In this document: positions 35,901-44,201 of the stretch, one piece after another | Layout of the letters: every line of letters starts with the position of its first letter | Numbering within the stretch: the first letter of the stretch is position 1 | From: an uncultured Muribaculaceae bacterium | GTDB taxonomy: Bacteria > Bacteroidota > Bacteroidia > Bacteroidales > Muribaculaceae | Assembly (NCBI GenBank): GCA_947525975.1 | Contig: CANNVE010000016.1 | Span: 1 to 62,975, forward strand | Reading direction: 5' to 3' | DNA length: 62,975 bases | Made by a program: the position numbers and the translations under genes | Notes under the pieces: generated by a model | Told to the model about the DNA's origin: nothing | The model's input: the letters and a program-made list of their open reading frames with translations, nothing else | Database searches by the model: none

Positions 35901-36510
35901 TGGCCAGGGCATCCTGGTCGATCAGACCCTTGAGGTCGTCCTGCGATATCTCTTCGATTTTCTGGATTTCATGAGAAGTGCGGAAGCCGTCGAAGAAGTT
36001 GACGAAAGGCACGCTTGACTTGATAGTCGACAGGTGAGCGACGCCAGCGAGGTCCATCACCTCCTGCACAGAGCCTTCGGCGAGCATAGCGAAGCCGGTC
36101 TGGCGCACAGACATCACGTCCTGGTGGTCACCGAAGATCGAGAGGGCGTGCGAAGCGAGCGTACGGGCCGAAACATGAAAAACGCAGGGGAGGAGCTCAC
36201 CGGCGATCTTGTACATGTTGGGGATCATCAGCAGCAGACCCTGCGAAGCGGTGTAGGTGGTGGTGAGGGCACCGGCCTGGAGCGAGCCGTGCACAGCGCC
36301 TGCGGCGCCGCCTTCTGACTGCATTTCCTGCACAGTCACGGTCTCTCCGAAGATGTTCTTGCGACCTGTGGCCGACCATTCGTCGACATACTCGGCCATG
36401 GTCGAGGAGGGGGTGATGGGATAGATGCAGGCTACCTCTGAGAACATATAGCTCACATGAGCAGCTGCCTGATTACCATCACAAGTAAGAAATTTCTTTT
36501 CTTTACTCAT
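32953..36510 (-). CDS. nifJ: Pyruvate:ferredoxin (flavodoxin) oxidoreductase, single-chain
   Basis: The 1185-residue fused PFOR oxidises pyruvate to acetyl-CoA and CO2 with ferredoxin reduction, a hallmark of anaerobes. In order: the pyruvate/TPP-binding N-terminal domain (YPITPSSTMAEYVDEW), the gamma domain (GLGADGTVGANK), two ferredoxin-type clusters at about 690-700 (CIQCNMCAYVC) and about 743-753 (CLGCGNCVDVC), then the TPP-binding domain with CSGCGETPYV near 815 and GDGAAYDIGFGG near 964. The length equals that of known fused enzymes. It is monocistronic, with its own promoter and terminator. Confidence 0.97.
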   Translation of the reverse strand: MSKEKKFLTCDGNQAAAHVSYMFSEVACIYPITPSSTMAEYVDEWSATGRKNIFGETVTVQEMQSEGGAAGAVHGSLQAGALTTTYTASQGLLLMIPNMYKIAGELLPCVFHVSARTLASHALSIFGDHQDVMSVRQTGFAMLAEGSVQEVMDLAGVAHLSTIKSSVPFVNFFDGFRTSHEIQKIEEISQDDLKGLIDQDALANFRNRALTPENPVARGMAENGDVFFQHREACNKYYDAVPEIVEQYMTEISKITGREYHLFNYYGDPEAERVIIAMGSITQAAQEAIDFLRAKGEKVGLVAVHLYRPFSAKHFLAAVPKTAKRIAVLDRTKEPGSNGEPLYLDVKDCFYGKEDAPIIVGGRYGLASKDTTPSQIIGVYENLALPMPKDHFTIGIVDDVTFTSLPLPEEMALGHASTYEAKFFGLGADGTVGANKNSVKIIGDNTNKYCQAYFAYDSKKSGGFTCSHLRFGDEPIRSTYLVNTPNFVACHVQAYLRMYDVTRGLRDNGTFLLNTIWEGEELAKNLPNKVKRYFAEHNITIYYINATKIAQEIGLGNRTNTILQSAFFRITGVIPVDLAIEQMKKFIVKSYGKKGQDVVDKNYAAVDRGGEYHKLDVDPAWASLADEPVKENNDPAFINDVVRPINAQDGDLLKVSAFVNNPDGTWEQGTAAYEKRGVAAFVPEWDPQNCIQCNMCAYVCPHASIRPFVLDADEMAKAPFGDDYSLPAIGKTMAGMRFIQAVDVLDCLGCGNCVDVCPGKKGNKALAMKPLEQELKYQANWEYCSKDVKSKASLVDKMVNVKNSQFAQPLFEFSGACSGCGETPYVKLVTQLFGDHQMVANATGCSSIYSGSVPSTPYCKDENGRGPAWANSLFEDFAEFGLGMKIATEKMQERLADLFTKAQACDCCSEEIKALAAKWLENRNDYAATREVCDKIVPLCKACDCDICKGIVALENFIAKRSQWIIAGDGAAYDIGFGGLDHVLASDKNVNVLVLDTEVYSNTGGQSSKATPVGAIAKFAASGKRIRKKDLGLIASTYGYVYVAQVAMGADMAQTLKAIREAEAYDGPSLIIAYSPCINHGLKAGMGRSQAEEKRAVECGYWHLWRYNPALELDGKNPFTLDSKAPDWDKFADFLKGEVRYASVYKQYPAEADELFAAAKANAMWRYNNYRRLAQQQWGVDPEVK

Positions 36511-36561
36511 ACTTATATTGTTTTTGTAATCTTAAATTTGTAGTTTCTCATTTTGATTCCG

Positions 36562-36593
36562 CAAAATTACTAATTTTTTGGTAAACATACAAC
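36562..36593 (-). promoter_or_regulatory. Promoter of nifJ
   Basis: On the minus strand TAATTTTG (36569-36562) is preceded 20 nt upstream by GTTG (36593-36590), an imperfect -33 box. The leader would be about 45 nt. Confidence 0.6.
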
Positions 36594-36682
36594 ACAATTT
36601 TCTTTAAAGGAACGCGAAATCGACCGATTGGCCCATCGGCGCATGAATTTTAAGGCGGGGCGGCACCCGTGGCCTACGGCAC

Positions 36683-36714
36683 AAAAAAAATGCCCTCGGG
36701 CGGCGCCGCGGGCA
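36683..36714 (-). terminator. Rho-independent terminator of birA
   Basis: A GC-rich stem (TGCCC...GGGCA, 36691-36714) followed on the minus strand by eight T residues (36690-36683), 28 nt past the birA stop codon. Confidence 0.85.
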
Positions 36715-36741
36715 TGATGAGTGGTGAATCAGGGCTTGCTG

Positions 36742-37506
36742 TCAGTTGGGCATTATGGTGTTGTCATCGAGCACAGGCGAGACTTCCTTGAAGTCGAATG
36801 TGCGGAATGCCCCGGTGACGGTGGAGAGCGTGAGCTGACCGCCCGGATCGACAGCCGCAATGCGGGCGTTGAAAATGTCGCCCTTCACATTGTCGCGATA
36901 TGGCCAGTATCCTTCGCTGCGCCATAGCATGAACCTGTATCTGGCCGACAGGGCCGCTCCGTCAGGATTCTCCTCATATGCGTCAAAGTCATTGACTATC
37001 TGCGTCACAAGGTATTCAAGCACAGAATCCACGTCAAATTCACGCCCGGCAATCTGCGCCATGGACACGGGGTTGGGCGCGTCGCTGCGGAATTTGGTCT
37101 GATTCACGTTTATGCCTATGCCCACTATTGAGCGGTCGATAGAAACGCCGGCTATGGAATTTTCTATCAGCATGCCTCCGAGCTTGCGGTCGAGATAATA
37201 AATGTCGTTGGGCCATTTTATGCACACATCGTTGGTGTCGAGAAGGCTGCGGAGCACCTTCACCGTGGATATGGCCACTACCTGCGAAATCTCAAATTGC
37301 CTTGAGGCCACTACGCCCCGGGGATAAAGGAGTATTGAAAAAGTAAGGTTTTTGCCAGGCTCCGACTCCCAATGGTTGCCCCTCTGTCCCCGGCCCGCCG
37401 TCTGGGTATGGGCAGCGAGAGCTGTGCCATGCTCAAACTGCGTGGCCACTGACGCGAGCATATTATTGGTGGAGGTTGCCTCTTCGACATAGACGATAGT
37501 ACACAT
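36742..37506 (-). CDS. birA: Biotin--[acetyl-CoA-carboxylase] ligase
   Basis: The 254-residue protein has the biotin/ATP loop AGRGQRGNHW (GRGQRG at 38-43), KWPNDIYYLDRKLGGMLIE with the catalytic lysine region, and GIGINVNQ. It attaches biotin to carboxylase carrier proteins. It has only the catalytic and small C-terminal domains, without the N-terminal DNA-binding domain of E. coli BirA, so it is not expected to be a repressor. Confidence 0.94.
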   Translation of the reverse strand: MCTIVYVEEATSTNNMLASVATQFEHGTALAAHTQTAGRGQRGNHWESEPGKNLTFSILLYPRGVVASRQFEISQVVAISTVKVLRSLLDTNDVCIKWPNDIYYLDRKLGGMLIENSIAGVSIDRSIVGIGINVNQTKFRSDAPNPVSMAQIAGREFDVDSVLEYLVTQIVNDFDAYEENPDGAALSARYRFMLWRSEGYWPYRDNVKGDIFNARIAAVDPGGQLTLSTVTGAFRTFDFKEVSPVLDDNTIMPN

Positions 37507-37692
37507 AATGATTCAACTTATTAAAGTGATGGCGTGACAAATCACGATGAAAAACAGATACACAGACATCGGAGCGGCGGCCTTTGCAGACGCCGACCGG
37601 CAATCAGTAACAGGAATCGCGCCGAGCCAAAAATGGACTACCGGCGCACGGAGGCGCGCCCCGATATGCGGGGCTTGCTGCATACGGCGCCG

Positions 37693-38127
37693 TCAGGAGC
37701 CATGCATAGTCAGATCGCGGCTGCCGTCGGGGTTGACGGTGATGTCGACCCATACGGTGTCGTCAGGGAGTATGTCGGCCACGCGCTCGGGCCACTCGAT
37801 CAGGCACACGGCGCCTGAATCGAAATAGTCTTCGACCCCTATGTCAAATGCCTCCTCGAGGCTTTCGAGACGGTAAAGGTCAAAATGGTAGATCAGTTCC
37901 GCTGTTTCTTCTGATCGGTATTCATTGATTATCGAGAATGAGGGAGAATTAGCCACGTCATCCTCGACTCCTAATGCACTGCATAATTGTGCGATGAATG
38001 TAGTCTTGCCTGCGCCCATCTCACCGCGGAAAGCATAGACCGTGGCATCATCCATAGCCTCTACGAAAGCGCGGGCTGCTGACGCCACCTCTTGCAATGA
38101 TCCGATGTGAATAGTCTTTTCAGTCAC
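37693..38127 (-). CDS. tsaE: tRNA threonylcarbamoyladenosine biosynthesis ATPase TsaE
   Basis: The 144-residue P-loop protein has Walker A GEMGAGKTT at 35-43, the SPSFSIINEY and HFDLYRL motifs and IEWPERV, all diagnostic for TsaE (YjeE). It works with TsaB and TsaD in t6A37 modification of tRNA; those partners are not in the window. It is read divergently from the PorW-like gene. A TATCTTTG box lies 42 nt upstream. Confidence 0.95.
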   Translation of the reverse strand: MTEKTIHIGSLQEVASAARAFVEAMDDATVYAFRGEMGAGKTTFIAQLCSALGVEDDVANSPSFSIINEYRSEETAELIYHFDLYRLESLEEAFDIGVEDYFDSGAVCLIEWPERVADILPDDTVWVDITVNPDGSRDLTMHGS

Positions 38128-38168
38128 TTTAAAATAAATGGATACTATCAGTTAAAAACATTCTTCCG

Positions 38169-38176
38169 CAAAGATA
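38169..38176 (-). promoter_or_regulatory. -7 box of tsaE
   Basis: TATCTTTG on the minus strand, about 42 nt before the tsaE ATG. The -33 region has no clear TTTG at the standard distance. Confidence 0.5.
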
Positions 38177-38336
38177 CTGACATTTTTCTTACGTTTGTCA
38201 CAGACCCTCTCAAATTTGACGTTAAAATATCTTAAAAGGCCTCTCCACGGTGGCTTCGCGCCGATATCCTCCCGCTTGGCGCCCATCTTTGGCATGCGCG
38301 CACAATATATCGGGCAGAAAGGGCGTTATATCTATC

Positions 38337-41300
38337 GTGGATATACGCGCGCGCCGATACATGCTGAATGCGGCCGCCGCCTTGCTGTGCTTGGCGGCGG
38401 CGTGCCTGCTGTCGGCCTGCAACGCGCAGAAAAAAAACACCGCAGCCGCCCGGCAGTACACGGCATTCATCACTCGATACAACATACACTACAACGGCGA
38501 CAAGCACTATAAGGAGACCCTCTCCGACATGGAATCGGGCTATGAGGATGACTATTCGCGCTTCGTATTCATGCACCCCGTCGAGGCGAAGGCCGACGCG
38601 AAGGCGCCGCAGCCATCAGGAAATTTCGACCGCAGCATCGAGAAGGCGCAGAAAGCCATACAGATCCGGTCGATAAAGAAAAAGCCTAGGCGCAAGCCGG
38701 GGCGAGGCAGCGACCCCGCCTACAAGGCATGGCTCAAGAGAGACGAATACAATCCATTCATCCATAACTCCTGGATGCTGATGGGGCGCAGCCAATACTA
38801 CAACGGCGATTTCCTCGGAGCGGCATCTACTTTTTTCTACGTCGCGAAGCATTTCTCCTGGCTGCCCAAGACCGTGACAGAGGCCAAGCTTTGGCAAGCC
38901 CAATGCTATCTGTCGCTCGACTGGCTCTACGAAGCCGAGATGATATTAACGCGCATCAAGCCCGACGACCTGTCGACATCGGGCCTGCGGCAGCTTTATG
39001 ATTTCTGCTACGCCGACTTCCTGGTGCGAAGCAAGGACTACGCCAAGGCCGTGCCGTATCTGCAGAAGGCCATCGACGGGGCGTCAGGCGCGCAAAAGAC
39101 GAGGCTGAGGTTTCTGCTCGGGCAGATATATACGGCTTTGGGCGAGAAAAAGCTTGCATACGAAGCCTTCAAGAAAGCAGGAGGCTCGGCTTCGGCCCCC
39201 TACCGCACCAAATTCAACGCCCGAATCAAGCAGAGCGAGGTGTTTGACGGCGGCGACATCTCGGGCGAGGTGAAAGCCCTGCGGCGCATGGCCAGGTATG
39301 ACCGCAACAAGGAATACCTCGACCAGATATATTACGCCATAGGCAACCTCTACCTCTCGCGCCGCGACACCGCACACGCCATCGAGAACTACGAGCTCGC
39401 GGCGGCCAAGAGCACGCGCGGGGGCATCGACAAGGCCATTTCGCAGATCACCCTCGGCAACATTTATTTCGACCTGCGCCGCTACGACAAAGCTCAGCCA
39501 TGCTATTCGGAGGCTGTGCCGATGCTGCCTGAATCATATCCCGACTACAACCTGCTCAAGCGCCGGTCAGACGTGCTCGACGAGCTTGCCGTCTACTCGC
39601 AGAACGTCTCTATGCAGGACTCACTGCTGCACGTGGCGTCTCTGCCCGAAGACCAGCAGCTGGCCATCATCGACCGCCTTATCAAGGAACTGAAGGACCG
39701 CGAAAAGAAAGAGGCCGAGGAGCGGAACCGCGAAGAATACATGGCTCAGCAGCAGGCATCAGGCTCCCAGCTCAACGACCGCGACCAGCGTCAATATGAG
39801 ATTAACACTGACGGCAGCTGGTACTTCTACAATCCGTCTTCACGCAATTCGGGCAAGACCGAATTTCAGCGCCGATGGGGCAGCCGAAAGCTTGAAGACG
39901 ACTGGCGCCGGCGCAACAAAGCCTCCTTCAACACATCGGACTTCGAAGAGGCGGATGAGACAGACGAGCAAGACAATCCTGACGATTCCGGCTCGACCGA
40001 GGCTGCGGAGACACCCGACAAATCTGACGGGTCTGACCCCAACGATCCCCACAACCGCGAATACTACCTCGCCAACCTGCCATCCACGCCCGAGCAGAAG
40101 GCCACCGCTCACGAGGTGATACAAGACGGCCTCTACAACATGGGCATAATACTCAAGGACAAACTCGAAGACTACAGCGCGGCTCTGGCCGAGTTTGACC
40201 GCCTGCTGCGCGAATACCCCGACAACGTATACCGCCTCGACATATACTACAACCTCTACCTTATGTATATGCGCCAAGGCAACACCGCCGAGGCCGAGAA
40301 ATACAGGCAGCTGATACTGACCGACTTTGCTGAATCGCCTTACGCCTTGGCCCTCAGCAACCCGGATTACATCGAGGACCTGCGGCAGATGGACCGCCGG
40401 CAGCAGGAACTCTACGACGCCACCTACGAGGCCTACCTCGCCAACCGCAACGACGAAGTGCACCGGGCCTACGGCACCATGATGGAGAAATATCCGCTGA
40501 GTCCGATTATGCCTAAATTCATGTTTCTCGACGCGCTGGCATACGTCACCGAAAAGGACACTGACAGCTTCAGGTCGGTGTTGCGCGAGCTGCTTGACCG
40601 ATACCCCGACACCGACATCACTCCCATAGCCTCAGCGTGGCTCACCGGCCTGGCCAAGGGCCGGCAGATACAGGCCCAGGCCGAGGGAAACCTGCGCGGC
40701 ATGCTGTGGGACATAAGGCTATCGGCCGACTCGGCCTCTATGGCAGCCGACAGCATAGCCGCCGCATTCGAGATCAACGAGGACTCGCCCCAGCTGCTGG
40801 TGCTCGTATATCCCACCGACAGCGTATCGGCCAACGCCCTGCTCTACGAAGTGGCGCGATTCAACTTCAACTCTTTCGTCGTTAAGGATTTCGACCTCGA
40901 GGTGATGAACTTTGGCCGCCTCGGGATGTTAATCATTAGGGGATTCGACAATCAGCGCGAGCTCAACCACTACCGCAGCGTGATGGCCGCAAGCCCGATA
41001 TTCAGGCTCCCGCGCGGAGTGCGCCCCATAGCCATCTCGGCAAAGAATTTTGACACACTGCTGCAGCAAGGGAGGTCGTTTGACGATTATTTCCGATTCC
41101 TTCAAGAGCAAAACTACATCGACGCCCAGGCCGACATCCTCAAAGCAGAAGAGATAGAGACCCTGCCCGAGGCCGAAGAGGCTGCCGCCCTCCCGAGCGA
41201 CGAAACCGAGCCCGCGCAGGCGCCGCCCACACCCGAAGAGCCGGCACCGGCCCCGACTCCTGCCCCGGTTCTGACTCCAACTCCTGCTCCTACCGCGCCC

Positions 41301-41372
41301 GACAAGCCGACCTCTCCTCCGATCATACCCACAGGCAGCGAGGGCGACGACGACCCCCTGCTGCAAGATTAA
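38337..41372 (+). CDS. TPR lipoprotein related to SprE/PorW
   Basis: This is a large (about 1010 residues) lipoprotein with a signal peptide ending in LLSAC. I prefer the GTG at 38337, which gives an Arg-rich n-region (DIRARRYMLNAAAALLC); ATG 38361 is the alternative, and a longer frame to 38250 adds no signal-like sequence. TPR-type helices fill most of the protein (FIHNSWMLMGRSQYYNGDFL; AIGNLYLSRRDTAHAIENYE). An acidic linker lies near 530-590 and a Pro/Ala/Thr-rich tail ends the protein. The build and the PorX-like neighbour match PorW/SprE, a type IX secretion lipoprotein, though no T9SS core gene is visible here. Homologues occur in Bacteroidetes without T9SS. Confidence 0.72.
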   Translation: MDIRARRYMLNAAAALLCLAAACLLSACNAQKKNTAAARQYTAFITRYNIHYNGDKHYKETLSDMESGYEDDYSRFVFMHPVEAKADAKAPQPSGNFDRSIEKAQKAIQIRSIKKKPRRKPGRGSDPAYKAWLKRDEYNPFIHNSWMLMGRSQYYNGDFLGAASTFFYVAKHFSWLPKTVTEAKLWQAQCYLSLDWLYEAEMILTRIKPDDLSTSGLRQLYDFCYADFLVRSKDYAKAVPYLQKAIDGASGAQKTRLRFLLGQIYTALGEKKLAYEAFKKAGGSASAPYRTKFNARIKQSEVFDGGDISGEVKALRRMARYDRNKEYLDQIYYAIGNLYLSRRDTAHAIENYELAAAKSTRGGIDKAISQITLGNIYFDLRRYDKAQPCYSEAVPMLPESYPDYNLLKRRSDVLDELAVYSQNVSMQDSLLHVASLPEDQQLAIIDRLIKELKDREKKEAEERNREEYMAQQQASGSQLNDRDQRQYEINTDGSWYFYNPSSRNSGKTEFQRRWGSRKLEDDWRRRNKASFNTSDFEEADETDEQDNPDDSGSTEAAETPDKSDGSDPNDPHNREYYLANLPSTPEQKATAHEVIQDGLYNMGIILKDKLEDYSAALAEFDRLLREYPDNVYRLDIYYNLYLMYMRQGNTAEAEKYRQLILTDFAESPYALALSNPDYIEDLRQMDRRQQELYDATYEAYLANRNDEVHRAYGTMMEKYPLSPIMPKFMFLDALAYVTEKDTDSFRSVLRELLDRYPDTDITPIASAWLTGLAKGRQIQAQAEGNLRGMLWDIRLSADSASMAADSIAAAFEINEDSPQLLVLVYPTDSVSANALLYEVARFNFNSFVVKDFDLEVMNFGRLGMLIIRGFDNQRELNHYRSVMAASPIFRLPRGVRPIAISAKNFDTLLQQGRSFDDYFRFLQEQNYIDAQADILKAEEIETLPEAEEAAALPSDETEPAQAPPTPEEPAPAPTPAPVLTPTPAPTAPDKPTSPPIIPTGSEGDDDPLLQD

Positions 41373-41397
41373 TAACCTCTTAAAGAAACAGCCACAC

Positions 41398-42969
41398 GTG
41401 ATCAACAACAAATACTCCATACTCTGGGCCGATGACGAAATCGACCTGCTCAAGCCTCACATCCTTTTTCTCAAAAACAAAGGATATGACCTCGTCACAG
41501 CCAACAACGGACGCGATGCCCTCGACATCGTGGCCGCAACGCCTACGCTCGACCTCGTCATCCTCGACGAAAACATGCCCGGCCTCACCGGTCTGGAGAC
41601 TCTGGCACAGATCAAGCAGTCAAGCCCGTCGCTGCCTGTGGTGATGATCACGAAGAGCGAAGAGGAGAACATCATGGACCAGGCCGTAGGCAACAAGATC
41701 GCCGACTATCTGATAAAGCCCGTCAACCCCAACCAGATACTCCTGGCCATAAAGAAAATACTCCATGGCGGCCAACTCGTGTCGCAGCAGGCCACAATAG
41801 ACTACCGGCAGGAATTCAGCAACATATCATCGCTGATCAACTCGGCAGGCAGCATAGCCGACTGGTATGAGCTCTACTCCAAGCTCGTATACTGGGAGCT
41901 GCAGCTGGCCTCCACACAGACCAACATGGACGAGCTCCTGGCCATGCAGCGCGACGAGGCCAACAGCGAATTCGCCAAATTCGTGCGCCGCAACTACGAG
42001 GACTGGGTATCAGCCGACGGCCCCACCGACTCCGCTCCCCTGATGTCGCCGAGGCTCATACCGCGCAAGGTGTTTCCGCTCCTCGACAAGAAAGAGAAAG
42101 TATTCCTTATAGTTATCGACAATTTCCGCCTCGACCAGTGGCGCACCATCATGCCGTTGCTGTCAGAGCACTTCACCTTTGACGAAGAGCTCTACTGCGC
42201 CATCCTGCCCACAGCCACCCAGTATGCCCGCAACGCAATCTTCTCAGGGCTCATGCCACTGCAGATTTCAAAGATGTTTCCCGACCTGTGGGTCGACGAG
42301 GAGGCGGAGGAAGGCAAGAACCTCAACGAATCGCCCCTGATATCCACCCTGTTTGACAGATACCGCCGCAAATGCTCGTTCTCATACAGCAAGGTCAACG
42401 ATTCAGCCGCATGCGAGAAACTTGTGCGCGAATTCAGCCGCTTCGAGGAGCATGACCTCAACGTGATTGTGGTCAACTTCATCGATATGCTCTCGCACGC
42501 CCGCACTGAGCTCAGGATGATACGCGAGCTGGCGTCGAACAATGCCGCCTACCGCTCGATCACAGAGTCATGGTTCCGCCACTCGTCAATACTCGACCTC
42601 TTCCGTAAAATCGCCGAAAAAGGCCACAAGGTGGTGCTCACCACCGACCACGGTACCATCCGCGTGGAAAATCCCGTGAAGGTGATCGGAGACAAGAATA
42701 CAAACACCAACCTCCGCTACAAGGTGGGGAAGAACCTCAACTACAACTCAAAGCAAGTATACGAAATCAAGCATCCCGACCGATTCGGCCTCCCCTCCCC
42801 CAACATCTCCTCGGCCTACATCTTCGCATACGGCAAAGACTTCTTCGCATACCCCAACAACTACAACTACTACGTGCAATACTATACCGACACATTCCAG
42901 CACGGCGGCATCTCAATGGAAGAAATGCTCGCCCCCCTCATCACCCTCACCCCAAAGACCCAGGCATAA
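41398..42969 (+). CDS. PorX-like response regulator with PglZ/alkaline-phosphatase-type domain
   Basis: The 523-residue protein combines an N-terminal receiver domain (ADDE at 11-14, phospho-acceptor D57 in LVILDENMPG, Lys in YLIKPVNPN) with a C-terminal PglZ alkaline-phosphatase-superfamily domain (FLIVIDNFRLDQW; HKVVLTTDHGT supplies metal ligands). This is the PorX architecture; PorX regulates type IX secretion in Porphyromonas and has phosphodiesterase activity on oligonucleotide second messengers. The start is GTG 41398, 25 nt after the TPR lipoprotein gene, so the two are likely cotranscribed. No histidine kinase is nearby. Confidence 0.88.
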   Translation: MINNKYSILWADDEIDLLKPHILFLKNKGYDLVTANNGRDALDIVAATPTLDLVILDENMPGLTGLETLAQIKQSSPSLPVVMITKSEEENIMDQAVGNKIADYLIKPVNPNQILLAIKKILHGGQLVSQQATIDYRQEFSNISSLINSAGSIADWYELYSKLVYWELQLASTQTNMDELLAMQRDEANSEFAKFVRRNYEDWVSADGPTDSAPLMSPRLIPRKVFPLLDKKEKVFLIVIDNFRLDQWRTIMPLLSEHFTFDEELYCAILPTATQYARNAIFSGLMPLQISKMFPDLWVDEEAEEGKNLNESPLISTLFDRYRRKCSFSYSKVNDSAACEKLVREFSRFEEHDLNVIVVNFIDMLSHARTELRMIRELASNNAAYRSITESWFRHSSILDLFRKIAEKGHKVVLTTDHGTIRVENPVKVIGDKNTNTNLRYKVGKNLNYNSKQVYEIKHPDRFGLPSPNISSAYIFAYGKDFFAYPNNYNYYVQYYTDTFQHGGISMEEMLAPLITLTPKTQA

Positions 42970-42986
42970 ACAGACGCGAAAGAGCA

Positions 42987-43007
42987 AAGCCCGCGGTGAG
43001 CGGGCTT
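42987..43007. terminator. Terminator between convergent porX-like and minus-strand genes
   Basis: A perfect 8-bp stem AAGCCCGC/GCGGGCTT with the 5-nt loop GGTGA lies in the 49-bp gap between the convergent genes. Confidence 0.7.
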
Positions 43008-43018
43008 CGCCTTTAGTG

Positions 43019-43438
43019 TCAGTTGATAAAGACATGGTCAAACCATGCGGGCACGATAAATGAATTGAAGAGAATCATCACGGCCACCGACAGCAGAAAC
43101 ACCGCCGCGCTCTTTTTGGCATGGCAAACGCCTGCGAGCGCAGTGCCCAAAAGCGCCGAAATCACGAAGATCGCCGACATGCGGCCTTCTGACCAACTCG
43201 ACGCAATGACCAAGACGGGAAGCAGGTTTGCACCCACAGCCGCTGCCGAAAGCAATGCACCGCTGCCGGCCTTGTCTCTGAATTTGACCAAGATAAAGTA
43301 CGTGGCCGCGAAAATCCACATCATCCAGCTCCAGCAGGCGTTGGAGTCAGACTTGATGGCAAGCACCCAGAAGATGCAAAGATAGGCGCAGACGGCAATG
43401 CCAGCCGCCTTAAGCCAAATGAGAAATTTTGGATTCAT
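43019..43438 (-). CDS. Small membrane protein of unknown function
   Basis: I do not recognise the 139-residue protein. Four hydrophobic segments are visible (about 10-27, 36-50, 62-80, 85-103 and a further one near 113-130). It begins 12 nt after the stop of the fulvocin-C-like lipoprotein gene and is read in the same direction, so cotranscription is plausible. Its base composition is clearly GC-richer than the four upstream genes, placing the island boundary at about 43440. Confidence 0.6.
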   Translation of the reverse strand: MNPKFLIWLKAAGIAVCAYLCIFWVLAIKSDSNACWSWMMWIFAATYFILVKFRDKAGSGALLSAAAVGANLLPVLVIASSWSEGRMSAIFVISALLGTALAGVCHAKKSAAVFLLSVAVMILFNSFIVPAWFDHVFIN

Positions 43439-43450
43439 ATTTCAAATACA

Positions 43451-44143
43451 CTAAGCTGGTCCGTAGCCATAAATACCACATCTACCATTGCAGGATTGCA
43501 ATATAAGCCACCCGCATCCATGCTCTGAGGATCCACAACCAGAATCAGACATACACTCACTGCTACCATTACAGAAGTCATGCTTTTGATTACAATTACA
43601 CGAACTATCCTCTTCTTCATCCTCTGAAAGAATGGACGTTCTTGTTGTATTTTTCATTAAAGCCAAATCTCCATTGGTATTCAATACTTTACGCCCAGAA
43701 CCAATTACAGCTCTAACTTTTAATTCGTCCCAGCCAAGTTCATCCATTGCGAATTCCATCCATTTATAACAGAATGCATCTATGATATCATCTCGCTCTT
43801 CAATAGAAAGTTCATTGGAGAATATCTCTTTATGAAAGTTAACGAACTCCTGCGCCTTACAGATATGCCCAAGTTCTTCATTAGTCCAAGGCAATAGCAT
43901 AAGTTCCTCAAACTTGTCATTCCAAAAGACAAGACGTTGTGTAGGGGTAAAGGCGCGATACATCGCATTCGCAGCTTCACTTGAAGAGTTCAGCCAATCC
44001 TCTCGATCCATTGTACGGATTTCTTTCAGATTGTTTTTCACCCAATTATTCACTTCTTTATCACAGCTGAAGATCTCATCTTCTGAAGTGCACGCACCCA
44101 TCAGAAGACCAGCCATAATTAAAAATAAAATTTTAATTTTCAT
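43451..44143 (-). CDS. Lipoprotein with C-terminal fulvocin-C-like 8-cysteine domain
   Basis: The 230-residue protein (ATG 44143 chosen; a GTG at 44149 adds two residues) has a lipoprotein signal MKIKILFLIMAGLLMGAC (C18). An acidic, helical middle of about 150 residues follows. The last ~49 residues carry eight cysteines: CNC, then spaced Cys, GCG and a final SCNGRCGIYGYG. This spacing resembles the mature myxobacterial bacteriocin fulvocin C, which has eight cysteines in four disulfides. Related proteins are annotated in Bacteroidetes as fulvocin C-related, with unknown activity. The gene is AT-rich and the fourth gene of the island operon. Confidence 0.75.
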   Translation of the reverse strand: MKIKILFLIMAGLLMGACTSEDEIFSCDKEVNNWVKNNLKEIRTMDREDWLNSSSEAANAMYRAFTPTQRLVFWNDKFEELMLLPWTNEELGHICKAQEFVNFHKEIFSNELSIEERDDIIDAFCYKWMEFAMDELGWDELKVRAVIGSGRKVLNTNGDLALMKNTTRTSILSEDEEEDSSCNCNQKHDFCNGSSECMSDSGCGSSEHGCGWLILQSCNGRCGIYGYGPA

Positions 44144-44201
44144 AGTCACTTTTGTTTAACATTAACAATTCTTATTGACGGGCCTCTTTTTTTATGCTAC
44201 A

